Part shown: positions 1-12,038 of the stretch, piece after piece
How positions within the stretch are numbered: position 1 is the stretch's first letter
Layout of the letters: every line of letters begins with the position of its first letter
DNA from: Alkanindiges illinoisensis
GTDB lineage: Bacteria; Pseudomonadota; Gammaproteobacteria; Pseudomonadales; Moraxellaceae
Length of the DNA stretch: 64,000 nucleotides
Assembly (NCBI RefSeq): GCF_004377485.1
Contig: NZ_SNTY01000013.1
Span: 1 to 64,000, forward strand
Direction: 5' to 3'
Translations under genes and position numbers: made by a program
Notes under the pieces: generated by a model
Told to the model about the DNA's origin: nothing
Seen by the model: the letters and a program-made list of their open reading frames with translations, nothing else
Database searches by the model: none

Positions 1-123
1 TTGCGAGACTAAAACATTTCCGTGCTATTGCAACCCGATTTGATAAGCTTGCACGAAATTATCAGTCTATGATTTACATTGCTTGCATGTTGATTTGGTG
101 TAAAGCCAAATGAGGACACGCCC
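1..123 (+). mobile_element. Right end of an IS5-like insertion sequence (transposase C-terminus)
   Basis: Reading frame 3 from position 3 is open to a TGA at 111-113 and encodes a basic tail containing RLKHFRAIATRFDKLARNY followed by a short hydrophobic end. This is the typical C-terminus of IS5-family (IS427-like) DDE transposases, recognised from memory of the family. The sequence TGAGGACACGCCC at 111-123 is the likely right terminal inverted repeat, and TAG after it could be part of a target duplication. The rest of the element lies outside the window, so intactness cannot be judged. Confidence 0.6.
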
Positions 124-217
124 TAGTATTTAAAAATTTTGCCACTTACTAACCCCGTCAATCTATACAAATAGAAATATTTAAACATCATTAACATGAA
201 TATTACTAAGCTTTTCA

Positions 218-252
218 AGAAAAACAAAACCCCCGCTATTACTAGCAGGGGC
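218..252 (-). terminator. Intrinsic terminator of the ilvIHC operon
   Basis: On the minus strand a GC-rich stem (CCCCTGCTA pairing with TAGCGGGGG, one mismatch, loop GTAA) is followed by TTTTGTTTTTC. It lies downstream of ilvC and of the ilvC relic, so it is probably the original operon terminator. Confidence 0.75.
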
Positions 253-288
253 TTTGTACAACATCAAGTAAAACGAAAGGATTAACCC

Positions 289-336
289 TTAGTTTTTCTC
301 TTTATCGATGATCTTGTTGGCTTGAATCCAAGGTAT
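289..336 (-). pseudogene. Relic of a second ilvC 3' end (last 15 codons plus stop)
   Basis: The minus strand encodes [15 protein letters not shown] followed by TAA, which is the same peptide as the end of the intact ilvC ([15 protein letters not shown], 397-444) except for the first residue. The two 48-bp copies differ at 8 positions, all third codon positions, and 7 of the 8 are silent. The relic has no start or upstream body. It is separated from the live gene by 60 bp containing a palindromic repeat. The silent-only divergence suggests both tails evolved as functional ilvC ends in different lineages before being brought together. Confidence 0.85.
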
Positions 337-376
337 GAGCGAGGATTAGCAGAGCACTGCTCTGCCCGAGCGCAAG
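337..376 (+). repeat. Palindromic intergenic repeat, copy 1
   Basis: Layout is GAGCGAGGATTA, then the hairpin GCAGAGC-ACT-GCTCTGC (351 region), then CCGAGCGCAAG. The same layout occurs at 29525 in this orientation and at 27141 and 27200 in the opposite orientation. It sits exactly against the 5' edge of the ilvC relic. Confidence 0.75.
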
Positions 377-396
377 GCACGCAAGCCAGTAGAAAA

Positions 397-1479
<1,083 letters not shown>

Positions 1480-1508
1480 TTAAACAAAAGCTGGAGTGGT
1501 CTTAAAAC

Positions 1509-2003
1509 TTAAACGGTTAAAACTTTTTCACCGCGTGCAATGCCTGACACACCGGAACGAACCACTTCCAGAATGGTGTTTTCAGAGAGCGCTTCAATAA
1601 AGCCATCCAGCTTGTCAGTGGTACCAGCAATTTGGATCGTGTAAGTTGTTGGCGTTACATCAACAATCTGTGCACGGAAAATATCAGCAGTCCGCTTAAT
1701 TTCTGCGCGTGCAGCGCCCAATGCCTTAAGCTTGATCAGCATGAGTTCACGCTCAATATGCGCACCTTCTGACAGATCAACCACCTTAACCACTTCAATC
1801 AGCTTGTTCAGTTGCTTGGTGATTTGCTCAATCTTGTGCTCATCGCCATAGGTGGTTAGGGTCAGGCGCGACAGGGTTTCATCTTCAGTCGGCGCAACAT
1901 TTAATGTTTCGATGTTATAGCCGCGCTGGCTAAACAAGCCCACTAAACGTGACAATGCTCCGGCTTCGTTTTCAACAAGTACGGAAATGATGTGGCGGTT
2001 CAT
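1509..2003 (-). CDS. ilvH: Acetolactate synthase small (regulatory) subunit
   Basis: Regulatory subunit of acetohydroxyacid synthase, which binds branched-chain amino acids and confers feedback inhibition on the catalytic subunit. The 164 residues begin [19 protein letters not shown], a classic ACT domain (about residues 4-80) with the ligand-loop pattern [17 protein letters not shown], followed by the C-terminal ALS small-subunit domain. The ATG at 2003 overlaps the ilvI stop as ATGA, indicating translational coupling and equimolar production. Confidence 0.97.
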   Translation of the reverse strand: MNRHIISVLVENEAGALSRLVGLFSQRGYNIETLNVAPTEDETLSRLTLTTYGDEHKIEQITKQLNKLIEVVKVVDLSEGAHIERELMLIKLKALGAARAEIKRTADIFRAQIVDVTPTTYTIQIAGTTDKLDGFIEALSENTILEVVRSGVSGIARGEKVLTV

Positions 2004-3724
2004 GTCCGCTCTCCTTTTGCTAACCACATGTCACGCATGGACTGACCCGCAATCTGCATTGGGTAAACGTGTTCTTTTGGATCAACCATCACATTGATAA
2101 ATACGCATTTATCGTTGATGGCCATTGCTTCCGCCAGTTTGCTTTCCAGCTCATCCTGATGATTGATCTGAATGCCGACATGACCATAGGATTCCATCAG
2201 CTTGGTGAAATCTGGCAGTGATTCCATATAGGAGCTGGAATGACGGCCTTCATAGTTCATGTCCTGCCACTGTTTCACCATGCCCAATGCACGGTTGTTC
2301 AGGCACAGGATTTTCACTGAAATGCCATATTGGGTACAGGTGGACAATTCCTGAATACACATCTGAATTGAGGCTTCACCAGTAATACAAACCACCTGCT
2401 TTTCTGGAAAAGCCAGCTTGCATGCCATTGCATAAGGCAAGCCCACACCCATGGTGCCAAGGCCACCGGAATTGATCCACTGGCGTGGTTCGTCATACTT
2501 GTAATATAACGCGCCAAACATCTGGTGCTGACCCACGTCAGACGTAATGATGGCTTTGCCGTCAGTGATCTTGTAGAGCGCTTCAACCACTTCCTGCGGC
2601 TTCATTTCACCCGGACTGGCAGGCTCGTAACGCAGGCCATGACGCTTGCGCCATTCATTGATTTGTACCCACCACTGGTCAATAGCTGCACTGTTTGGCT
2701 TTTCAATGCCCATTTGCTTAAGCTGGGCCAGCATTTCTGCCAGTACCGGCTCAACCGCACCAACGATTGGAATATGCGCGATAATGGTTTTGGAAATGGT
2801 TGCCGGATCAATATCAATATGAATAACTTTGGCATCCGGGCAGAATTTGGCCGGATTATTGGTGACGCGGTCATCAAAACGCGCGCCAACGCACAAAATT
2901 AAATCGGCATGGTGCATGGCCATGTTGGCTTCATAAGTGCCATGCATCCCCAGCATGCCAATAAACTGCGGGTCAGAACCGGGAAAGCCGCCCAGACCCA
3001 TGAGTGTATTGGTAACTGGGAAGCCCAGACGATGACCAAGCTCGGTCAACAGGCTGGCTGCATTGCCCTGAATGACACCACCACCACTGTAAATAACCGG
3101 ACGCTTGGCAACTACCAGTTCATCAATGGCTTTGCGAATCTGGCCAGAATGTCCACGCGCAGGCGGCTGATAGGAACGCAGCTTGACCTTCTCTGGATAT
3201 TCATAGGCAAATTTTTCAGCCGGGTTGGTGGCATCCTTAGGAATGTCCACAACAACCGGGCCAGGCCGGCCACTGGCTGCAATATAAAATGCTTTTTTGA
3301 TGATTGCCGGGATTTCACTGGCATGACGCACCTGAAAACTGTGCTTCACGATAGGACGGGAAATACCCACCATGTCAGTTTCCTGAAAGGCATCTTCACC
3401 AATCAGATGGGTTGCCACCTGACCAGAAATGATGACCATCGGAATGGAATCCATATAGGCTGTTGCAATTGGTGTGACAGTGTTGGTTGCACCGGGGCCA
3501 CTTGTAACCAGTACCACGCCAGTTTTACCTGTAGAACGGGAATAGGCATCGGCCATGTGCCCTGCTGCCTGCTCGTGGCGCACCAGCACATGCTGCACTT
3601 TGTCCTGTTGAAACAAGGCATCATAAATATGTAAAACGGCGCCGCCCGGATACCCGAAAACGTGCTCAACACCCTCATCCGCTAACGCGCGAATGAGCAT
3701 TTCTCCACCAGATAAAAGTTCCAA
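2000..3724 (-). CDS. ilvI: Acetolactate synthase large (catalytic) subunit
   Basis: Thiamine-diphosphate enzyme that condenses two pyruvates, or pyruvate with 2-oxobutyrate, as the first committed step of branched-chain amino acid synthesis. The 574 residues show the N-terminal pyrimidine-binding domain with catalytic Glu51 in VRHEQAAGH, a central FAD/DHAP-like domain ([19 protein letters not shown]) and the C-terminal pyrophosphate-binding domain with TGEASIQM in place of the more usual GDGSFQM. The start appears to be TTG at 3724, preceded by GGGTGAG at suitable spacing; I recall Acinetobacter IlvI starting with the same [10 protein letters not shown]. First gene of the operon, behind a leader of about 300 nt. 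Confidence 0.96.
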   Translation of the reverse strand: MELLSGGEMLIRALADEGVEHVFGYPGGAVLHIYDALFQQDKVQHVLVRHEQAAGHMADAYSRSTGKTGVVLVTSGPGATNTVTPIATAYMDSIPMVIISGQVATHLIGEDAFQETDMVGISRPIVKHSFQVRHASEIPAIIKKAFYIAASGRPGPVVVDIPKDATNPAEKFAYEYPEKVKLRSYQPPARGHSGQIRKAIDELVVAKRPVIYSGGGVIQGNAASLLTELGHRLGFPVTNTLMGLGGFPGSDPQFIGMLGMHGTYEANMAMHHADLILCVGARFDDRVTNNPAKFCPDAKVIHIDIDPATISKTIIAHIPIVGAVEPVLAEMLAQLKQMGIEKPNSAAIDQWWVQINEWRKRHGLRYEPASPGEMKPQEVVEALYKITDGKAIITSDVGQHQMFGALYYKYDEPRQWINSGGLGTMGVGLPYAMACKLAFPEKQVVCITGEASIQMCIQELSTCTQYGISVKILCLNNRALGMVKQWQDMNYEGRHSSSYMESLPDFTKLMESYGHVGIQINHQDELESKLAEAMAINDKCVFINVMVDPKEHVYPMQIAGQSMRDMWLAKGERT

Positions 3725-4056
3725 AATGACTCACCCTGTATGCTGACTAATGAAAGGAATCACTAATCCTTGAATTTGACACAACGCCATACCGACTCAA
3801 CTAAACAGTCAATACGACAAAATACCACTGCGACTTTGGTAGGAAGATGACGGAAAACCTTTTTACAGCATTTATTGTGACTGCTGTACCGCGTCAGGTA
3901 CTTTTTGGGATGGTAAAGTACCTGCTATGAGCCAAACACACCCGAGTGGGGTCTGATGTCTACCAAAGCAAAACGTCTGCCGCCGAAGGGTGATCGGCAC
4001 AAATCGTTCAAATTTAAAAAGAGAGCTATTGTTTTATTTTAAGCCAGTGATGTCAA
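3725..4056 (-). promoter_or_regulatory. Probable ilvI promoter and structured 5' leader
   Basis: On the minus strand a consensus -35 TTGACA (4056-4051) is followed 18 bp later by a weak -10 ACAATA (4032-4027), predicting a leader of about 300 nt before ilvI. The leader contains the perfect stem CAGGTACTTT/AAAGTACCTG (about 3894-3923), then TACAGCA/TGCTGTA with an adjacent A/T run, and further upstream CACCCTTCGGCGGC. A leader this long and structured suggests attenuation or another RNA-level control by branched-chain amino acids. I found no ATG-initiated, Ile/Val/Leu-rich leader peptide, so the mechanism is open. Confidence 0.35.
3956..4042 (+). CDS. Candidate 28-residue basic small protein (unrecognised)
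   Basis: An ATG ORF on the plus strand encodes MSTKAKRLPPKGDRHKSFKF followed by KKRAIVLF, highly basic and protein-like in composition. A GAGTGGGG sequence lies just upstream as a possible ribosome-binding site. A 9-codon uORF (3927-3956, MSQTHPSGV) ends in TGATG overlapping its start, an arrangement compatible with translational coupling. It lies antisense to the ilvI leader. The open frame could equally be a by-product of that structured RNA. I do not recognise the family. Confidence 0.25.
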   Translation: MSTKAKRLPPKGDRHKSFKFKKRAIVLF

Positions 4057-4236
4057 GGAAAACCTGCAATTTTCTTGCAGGATTGCCGCAAGTTTTTAGT
4101 GATTAAAAATGGCTCTCTTTACGAGAACGCCGTAGAGCCTAGACCTGCTACCACATATAGTAATATTACTTGCGAAACAAACCGAATTTAGCTACTTTGC
4201 ACTAAATTATTGCGATGTGGTAGGGAGTTCCATCGT

Positions 4237-4770
4237 ATGTTAAAAAATAGTCCAGCATTTAGACCTTTAAGATTATCGTCCACTGGTTTGATTTATAGCT
4301 TATCACGTGGCCTTTTATTCGCTGCAAGTTTAAGTACACTGGTCTTGGCGCAATCCGCCAGTGCAGAAACTTTTTACAAGTGGGTTGATAAAGCCGGCTC
4401 TACGCACTATACCCAGACGCCACCCGGTAAAAATAGCGCCAAGTCTGCCAAAAAAGTCTATATTGATGATCAGGCTCCGCCAACCCCGGTAGCTCCTGCC
4501 AATACTGAAACCAGTACCAATAATGCAAATACTGGCACTGCAAATAGCAATTCAAATAGTGGCAACGCGACCAGTGTTATGGATGCCAACCAGTTGGCCA
4601 ATGCTGCCACCAATGGATCTGTTCCCAATACTAATGGTCAGCAACAAGCTCCTCAGGCCACTACAGCCTCACAACCTCAACCCGTCATTACTCCCATTAC
4701 CCCGCCACCAGCCAACCGCCTGATTGTTCCAACACAGGATCAAACCAGACCAGCGTTTAGCGAACGTTAA
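4237..4770 (+). CDS. Secreted DUF4124-domain protein (a)
   Basis: The 177-residue protein has an N-terminal signal peptide (hydrophobic core LLFAASLSTLVLA, predicted cleavage after QSASA) followed by the DUF4124 signature ETFYKWVDKAGSTHYTQTPP. The remainder is a low-complexity Asn/Thr/Pro/Gln-rich tail, typical of an extended periplasmic linker. The ATG at 4237 is preceded by AGGGAG; an upstream TTG (4210) would only lengthen the signal peptide. DUF4124 has no known biochemical role as far as I know. A shorter paralogue follows 43 bp downstream. Confidence 0.8.
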   Translation: MLKNSPAFRPLRLSSTGLIYSLSRGLLFAASLSTLVLAQSASAETFYKWVDKAGSTHYTQTPPGKNSAKSAKKVYIDDQAPPTPVAPANTETSTNNANTGTANSNSNSGNATSVMDANQLANAATNGSVPNTNGQQQAPQATTASQPQPVITPITPPPANRLIVPTQDQTRPAFSER

Positions 4771-4813
4771 TGGATTGAGGGAAAATTTAGTTTATCAGTG
4801 AATCCATAAGTAG

Positions 4814-5263
4814 ATGACCATGCCTGCAATTACTCAAACACTCAAAATTGGATTATTGATTAGTATTACCACTCTGCTGGCTACGACGATACAAGCCCAG
4901 CAAGTGTATAAATGGAAGGATGAAAAAGGCAGGCTGCATTATACGCAGACCCCGCCGCCTGCACGCTATGCTCAAGCAGTCAATATCAAGGAACGGCCAG
5001 CACCTGCGCCGGCTGTTAATGGTCAAAAAGCAGCCACAGGAACCACTGCGGCCAACACTGATAACAAAGCAACTGCGAGCAAGCCAGCACCGAAGCTCAG
5101 TGCGAGTGACTGTAAAGCCATGCAGGACAATCTAGCGTTGCTGCAAACTGGACGTCGTCTCTATGAAAAAGATGCGGGTGGGGAACGGGCATATATGACT
5201 GAAGAACGCCGTGCTTCACAAATCCAGACCTACCAGCAGAATATTGCCAATGGATGCAAATAG
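4814..5263 (+). CDS. Secreted DUF4124-domain protein (b)
   Basis: The 149-residue protein has a signal peptide (ISITTLLATTIQAQ) and then QVYKWKDEKGRLHYTQTPPP, the same DUF4124 core as the preceding gene, an Ala/Thr/Pro linker, and a C-terminal region with CKAMQDNLALLQTGRRLYEK and a final Cys that may form a disulfide. It is co-directional with and close to its paralogue, so the pair probably arose by tandem duplication and may be co-transcribed. No function can be assigned. Confidence 0.82.
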   Translation: MTMPAITQTLKIGLLISITTLLATTIQAQQVYKWKDEKGRLHYTQTPPPARYAQAVNIKERPAPAPAVNGQKAATGTTAANTDNKATASKPAPKLSASDCKAMQDNLALLQTGRRLYEKDAGGERAYMTEERRASQIQTYQQNIANGCK

Positions 5264-5352
5264 CTGTTTATAAATACAGGCTGGCTGCTGCAATACTTTT
5301 TAACAGGCTAGCATCCATTTAAAAAGTTGGTAAAAAATAACGATGTTGTTGA

Positions 5353-8049
<2,697 letters not shown>

Positions 8050-8111
8050 GCCACAGGATTTACTTTGATCGACTATAAACCGGCTATAAGTTTTATATGG
8101 GAACAGCAGGC

Positions 8112-8666
8112 ATGAAACAACCACGAATCCTGACAGGAATAACCTTGCGCCATTTGAGTTTAAGTCTGGCTTTGGGGTTAGCAGCCGTAAGCATGTATGG
8201 TTGTGGTTTTCACTTGCGTGGTACCCAGACTGCTGCCATTCCTGTGGCTTATAAAAATGTTCAGGTGGATTTACCCAAACAGGCCGAAGCCCTGCGTGAG
8301 CCTTTGGTGGTTTACCTGCAATCACTGGGTGCCATGGTCAATCAGGACAAAAGTGCGCCGATTATCAAGATTACCGATTATCAGCAAACCCGTCAGCTCC
8401 TCAGTGGCCGCCTGACCGAAGTTCAGCTGCGTCTGGCCATTACTTATCATATTGAAAGCAGTCTGGGTGAGCCACTCACCATTGACTACAGTGTGTATTC
8501 CCGCCGCAGTTATCAATATGATATTGCAACAGTAAATACTGAAAATCAGGAAGAAGCCCACCTGATTGAAGAAATGAATCTGGATGCCGCCATGCAGATT
8601 GCGCGCCAGTTGCATGCAGGCCGTATGCAGTACGCCACTGCTAATGATAAAACAACTGCGCCTTAG
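8112..8666 (+). CDS. lptE: LPS-assembly lipoprotein LptE
   Basis: Outer-membrane lipoprotein that plugs the LptD barrel and helps insert lipopolysaccharide in the outer leaflet. The protein has a lipoprotein signal with predicted lipidated Cys31 followed by GFHLRG, the hallmark LptE start, and a small alpha/beta fold of about 185 residues. An in-frame ATG at 8097 would add five residues; GGGAA upstream favours 8112. Its position between leuS and holA is the conserved one, supporting the assignment despite the weak sequence conservation of this family. Confidence 0.9.
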   Translation: MKQPRILTGITLRHLSLSLALGLAAVSMYGCGFHLRGTQTAAIPVAYKNVQVDLPKQAEALREPLVVYLQSLGAMVNQDKSAPIIKITDYQQTRQLLSGRLTEVQLRLAITYHIESSLGEPLTIDYSVYSRRSYQYDIATVNTENQEEAHLIEEMNLDAAMQIARQLHAGRMQYATANDKTTAP

Positions 8667-8672
8667 TTTATT

Positions 8673-9668
8673 ATGCGGCTGGATTATCGGGGTGCGATGG
8701 GACGAGTTGCCCAAGCCAGTGGCGTCTGGCTCTTGCACGGTAATGAGCCATTGCTTGAGCAAAACCTGCTGAATGCCCTGCGCCAACACTGGCAATCCCA
8801 GCACATTGAACGCCAACGCTTTGAAATCAATACTGTTAACGACTGGCGTGATGTCTTTAATTCGTTAAATAGTCTGTCATTATTTTCTGAAAAACTGGCC
8901 ATCGAAGCACATGGCAATATCAAGCCGGATGCCGCAGGGCTAGATCAACTCCAGCAATTCATTCAGTCACCCGCAGATAATACACTGGTTATTATCATGC
9001 CAAGGCAGGATCAGGCGGCGCAAAAAACCAAATTTTATCAAAGCATTGAGGCTAATAGCGTTGTGGTTCAGCTTAGCCTGCAAAACATGCATGAACGTCT
9101 GGCCATTTTACAGGATGAAGCACGTAAGCTTGACGTTCAACTGGCACGTGATGCCTGGGAATTGCTATTGGCCCAGACTGAAAATAATCTGTTTGCCGCA
9201 CAGCAAAGCCTGTTACGCCTAAGTGATTTACATCAGTCTGACCACGTGATTGGCCTTGAAGAGTTACAAGCAGGCCTGACAGAACAATCACGCTTTAGCA
9301 GCTTTGATCTGGCTGATGCTGCCTTGCAGGGCAATGCATTACAGGCCGTTAAGATTCTTGGCTTTTTGCTGGAATCCGGAGAAGCCGACAGCCTGATTTT
9401 ATGGGCACTGTCCCGCGAAATGCGCTTACTCATGCAACTCTTTGAGCAACCGGGTCAATACCAGAAACTGGGAATTTGGCCAAACAAAACCCGGCATTAT
9501 CAGCAAGCACTTAAACGTATTTCTGGCAAACAGCTCATGCAATGGCCTGCTTTGCTTCAGCGCACCGATGCTGCCATCAAGGGACTTAGCGAGGAAAACA
9601 GCAAAGACCTGTTATTGCAAGTGACTATGGCATTAAGCGGTAAACCCCTGTTTCATGAATTGACCTAG
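8673..9668 (+). CDS. holA: DNA polymerase III delta subunit
   Basis: Delta subunit of the clamp loader, which opens the beta sliding clamp. The 331 residues match the family length. N-terminal features include GVWLLHGNEPLLEQ and the SLSLFSEKLAIEA segment corresponding to the beta-clamp wrench region; the central part shows QTENNLFAAQQSLLRLS, typical of HolA. It starts 6 bp after lptE, so the two are co-translated. The plus-strand gene series ends here and is followed by a long gap. Confidence 0.93.
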   Translation: MRLDYRGAMGRVAQASGVWLLHGNEPLLEQNLLNALRQHWQSQHIERQRFEINTVNDWRDVFNSLNSLSLFSEKLAIEAHGNIKPDAAGLDQLQQFIQSPADNTLVIIMPRQDQAAQKTKFYQSIEANSVVVQLSLQNMHERLAILQDEARKLDVQLARDAWELLLAQTENNLFAAQQSLLRLSDLHQSDHVIGLEELQAGLTEQSRFSSFDLADAALQGNALQAVKILGFLLESGEADSLILWALSREMRLLMQLFEQPGQYQKLGIWPNKTRHYQQALKRISGKQLMQWPALLQRTDAAIKGLSEENSKDLLLQVTMALSGKPLFHELT

Positions 9669-9773
9669 CCAAGCTCTCTCATTAGGCGTAACTTTAAGTG
9701 GCACGTATCTAGAACAGCAGAAAACGCTCATTTAATGATCAAAAAATAGTATTTATTCGACCAAAAATGACAG

Positions 9774-9899
9774 TTAGTGTGAACTTTCATCAACATTTTG
9801 CTGATAATTGCTGTTTCTTGCAGACATATCTACGGCCTTGCCTATACCAAACCCAGAACTAAAATAAAGTCCGGCCCCAATTAAAATCACTGTAATCAT
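9774..9899 (-). CDS. Candidate 41-residue single-pass membrane peptide or gene remnant
   Basis: The minus strand encodes MITVILIGAGLYFSSGFGIG followed by KAVDMSARNSNYQQNVDESSH and TAA: one hydrophobic helix with glycines, then a polar tail. The same frame stays open upstream without an ATG for about 38 more codons (to a TAA near 10014) and still looks protein-like (for example ILGFSSWQRN and TPDFAGLGTLKA). It could therefore be the tail of a truncated gene rather than a complete small protein. No clear ribosome-binding site precedes the ATG. I do not recognise the family. Confidence 0.3.
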   Translation of the reverse strand: MITVILIGAGLYFSSGFGIGKAVDMSARNSNYQQNVDESSH

Positions 9900-10561
9900 T
9901 GCTTTCAATGTGCCCAAGCCTGCAAAATCTGGAGTTGAAATTCTGTTGTAATGCTTACTGCAATTCCTTTGCCAACTTGAAAAACCTAATATCTCTAACG
10001 AAGAGGTAGAGTGTTAAATGGCTTTAGATTCACTTGCTGTGAGGCTTGACATGATAAATTCACATTAAGCAGTAACTGGACTACTGAACATTAAAGGCTA
10101 AATGCTCTCAAATTGTTTTAGTTATTATTCTCTTGTTTTACAAAGTAAAGAACCGCCCGAAGGCGGTTCAGCAAGCTTTATCACTGTTTGGCAGCAGGAT
10201 TGGATTACCAAACAGCTTTAAGTCTTGCTTAAGAAATTATACTTGAATCACTTTATTAAAAGTTTACTCGCCAGTCATTTCTTTAAACCATCGCTTTACT
10301 CAATATCTTAGGCCTAGAGTAGTCAATTTCGTACTTGACTATTCGACCTTAGGCTACAAACAATCACATTGACAAGCCTCAAGAAATGAAAATATAGTGA
10401 GATAGCGCTATTGCAAACAGCGCGCTTAGAATGGATTGCCATAAGATCTGTTTTAAGCCTTGAAAGGAATTTATCTACTGGATGTAGATGCTAAAAGCAG
10501 TGCCATTATGAGTTATTTATAAGTCCCGCTTTTAGCCATCTTTAATCATGGACGGAACCAA
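9900..10561. other. Long gap between holA and the FadL-type porin
   Basis: No convincing full gene. On the minus strand, two short peptides in adjacent frames (10264-10348; VKYEIDYSRPKILSKA and WFKEMTGE) may be a frameshifted remnant. A perfect hairpin at 10150-10169 (GAACCGCC-CGAA-GGCGGTTC) has a UUCG tetraloop when read on the minus strand and is followed there by TTTACTTTG, so it may be an old minus-strand terminator. An imperfect inverted repeat (TAGTCAA/TTGACTA arms) lies near 10308-10356. The last part upstream of 10562 must hold the porin promoter, not identified. Confidence 0.4.
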
Positions 10562-11929
10562 ATGAAAATGAAAACTCTTGTGGTAGCTATTGCCACTGCT
10601 GCTCTCCCTGCCACCAGTGTATTTGCTGCGGCACTGGACCGTTCTGGTCAGTCCATTTCAGCTTTTTTACAGCCCGGCAACTATGCAGAAATTGGCGTAT
10701 CTTCCCTGTATCCAACTGTTGAAGGAAAGGATCGTTCGGGTAATGGTATTGCTGACATTGGTGAAAGCTACACCTTTGGTAGCGCAGCCATTAAACTACA
10801 GCCTACCGAAAAACTCTCATTCGGCATGATTTATGATGAGCCATTTGGCGCACGGGCAACCTATCGTGGTAGTAATAACTTTACGGCAAATGGCAGCACA
10901 GGAACGTTTGGCAATACCTCATCTGACTTAAAAACACGCAACCTTACCACGCTGTTTGGTTATGAACCGATTGATCATTTCAAGGTATATGGCGGCGTGG
11001 CCTATCAGGAAATTGAAAAAGCCGAGGTAGACTTGCGCGGGACAGCCTACAGTGTCTATAACGGTTACAGCTCAACTGGCGACAAAGACAGTGCCTTTGG
11101 CTGGGTAGCCGGCATGGCCTATGAAATTCCTGAAATTGCGCTAAAAGCTTCTTTAACCTATCGTTCAGAAATTGAGCACAATGCGTCCACGCAGGAATCC
11201 CTGCAAATTGGCAATCTGTTGACGGCAGTTACCAATGGCTTAGGACAGGTTGATGCAGGTTTGTCTCAAATTAATGCCGGTCTGGCTCAACTGGCTGCGC
11301 TTCCGGACACTGATACCCGTAAAGCTGCATTACTCGCCCAGCAACAGTCTTTAACTGCAACACGTACAGGTTTAGTCACACAACAGGCACGTCTTGCTGC
11401 ATTAAATGCCCTTGCACCTTCCAGCCTTGAACAAGCCAGCAAGGTGACCACGCCTCAGTCTGTCAATCTGGATTTCCAGACCGGTGTGATGGCAGATACA
11501 GTGGCCTTTGCTAACTTGCGCTGGGTAGAATGGTCAGGTTTTGCCATCAGGCCTGCCCTGTTTGGCGCTGTTGCCACCGCAGCTTCGCCATCAACCGGTG
11601 GATTTAATCTGGTTGATTATACCGATGACCAGTGGTCTGCCAATGTTGGCGTGGGTCGCAAGCTAAGCAATACACTGGCTGGTAATATGTCTGTGGGCTG
11701 GGACAGCGGTGCTGGCAACCCGGTCACTACACTTGGCCCAACAGAAGGCTACTGGAACGTTGGTCTTGGCTTGCGCTATAGCCCGGCACCTCAGGTTGAA
11801 CTCTCTGGCGGGGTAAAGTATTTCTGGCTGGGTGATGCAACGGCCAAAGTAAGCAGTGGCACTGAAGTTGCTGATTTCGAAGATAACCATGCGCTGGCCG
11901 TGGGCCTAAAACTAGGCTATCGCTTTTAA
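10562..11929 (+). CDS. FadL/OmpP1/TodX-family outer-membrane transporter
   Basis: Predicted 455-residue outer-membrane beta-barrel of the long-chain fatty acid/hydrocarbon transporter family. It has a signal peptide (cleavage after about residue 22, SVFA), the N-terminal hatch-like segment, repeated amphipathic strands such as FKVYGGVAYQ and LGLRYSPAPQVELSGGVKYFW, and a C-terminal aromatic LKLGYRF typical of barrel proteins. Unusual is a Gln/Ala/Leu-rich, coiled-coil-like insertion at about residues 218-291, between a barrel strand and the conserved TPQSVNLDFQTG segment. A substrate such as fatty acids or alkanes is plausible given the alkB gene elsewhere in the window, but that is inference. 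Confidence 0.85.
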   Translation: MKMKTLVVAIATAALPATSVFAAALDRSGQSISAFLQPGNYAEIGVSSLYPTVEGKDRSGNGIADIGESYTFGSAAIKLQPTEKLSFGMIYDEPFGARATYRGSNNFTANGSTGTFGNTSSDLKTRNLTTLFGYEPIDHFKVYGGVAYQEIEKAEVDLRGTAYSVYNGYSSTGDKDSAFGWVAGMAYEIPEIALKASLTYRSEIEHNASTQESLQIGNLLTAVTNGLGQVDAGLSQINAGLAQLAALPDTDTRKAALLAQQQSLTATRTGLVTQQARLAALNALAPSSLEQASKVTTPQSVNLDFQTGVMADTVAFANLRWVEWSGFAIRPALFGAVATAASPSTGGFNLVDYTDDQWSANVGVGRKLSNTLAGNMSVGWDSGAGNPVTTLGPTEGYWNVGLGLRYSPAPQVELSGGVKYFWLGDATAKVSSGTEVADFEDNHALAVGLKLGYRF

Positions 11930-11953
11930 TTGATTTGAGAATTTCGTTTTTTG

Positions 11954-11989
11954 AAACTGCCCTGTACTGGTTACGGGGCAGTTTTATTT
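11954..11989 (+). terminator. Intrinsic terminator after the FadL-type porin
   Basis: Stem AAACTGCCC/GGGCAGTTT with loop TGTACTGGTTACG, followed by TTTATTTA. It also lies downstream of the convergent MFS gene, so it could act on both transcripts. Confidence 0.8.
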
Positions 11990-12038
11990 AATGACTAGCA
12001 CTTTATTTTACTGATCTTGTGCCCATTGCTAAGTCACT

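Noticed and set aside
2909-3634. 241-codon plus-strand ORF antisense to ilvI
   Set aside because: It is a shadow of the strongly conserved ilvI gene and shows no domain.
3750-3960. Classical Ile/Val/Leu leader peptide for ilvI attenuation
   Set aside because: Frames rich in Val (for example near 3790-3830 on the minus strand) have no start codon before upstream stops; the GTG frame is not enriched in regulatory codons.
10150-10169. GAACCGCC/GGCGGTTC hairpin as terminator of holA
   Set aside because: It is about 480 bp from holA and the plus-strand side has no T run; it fits a minus-strand terminator better.
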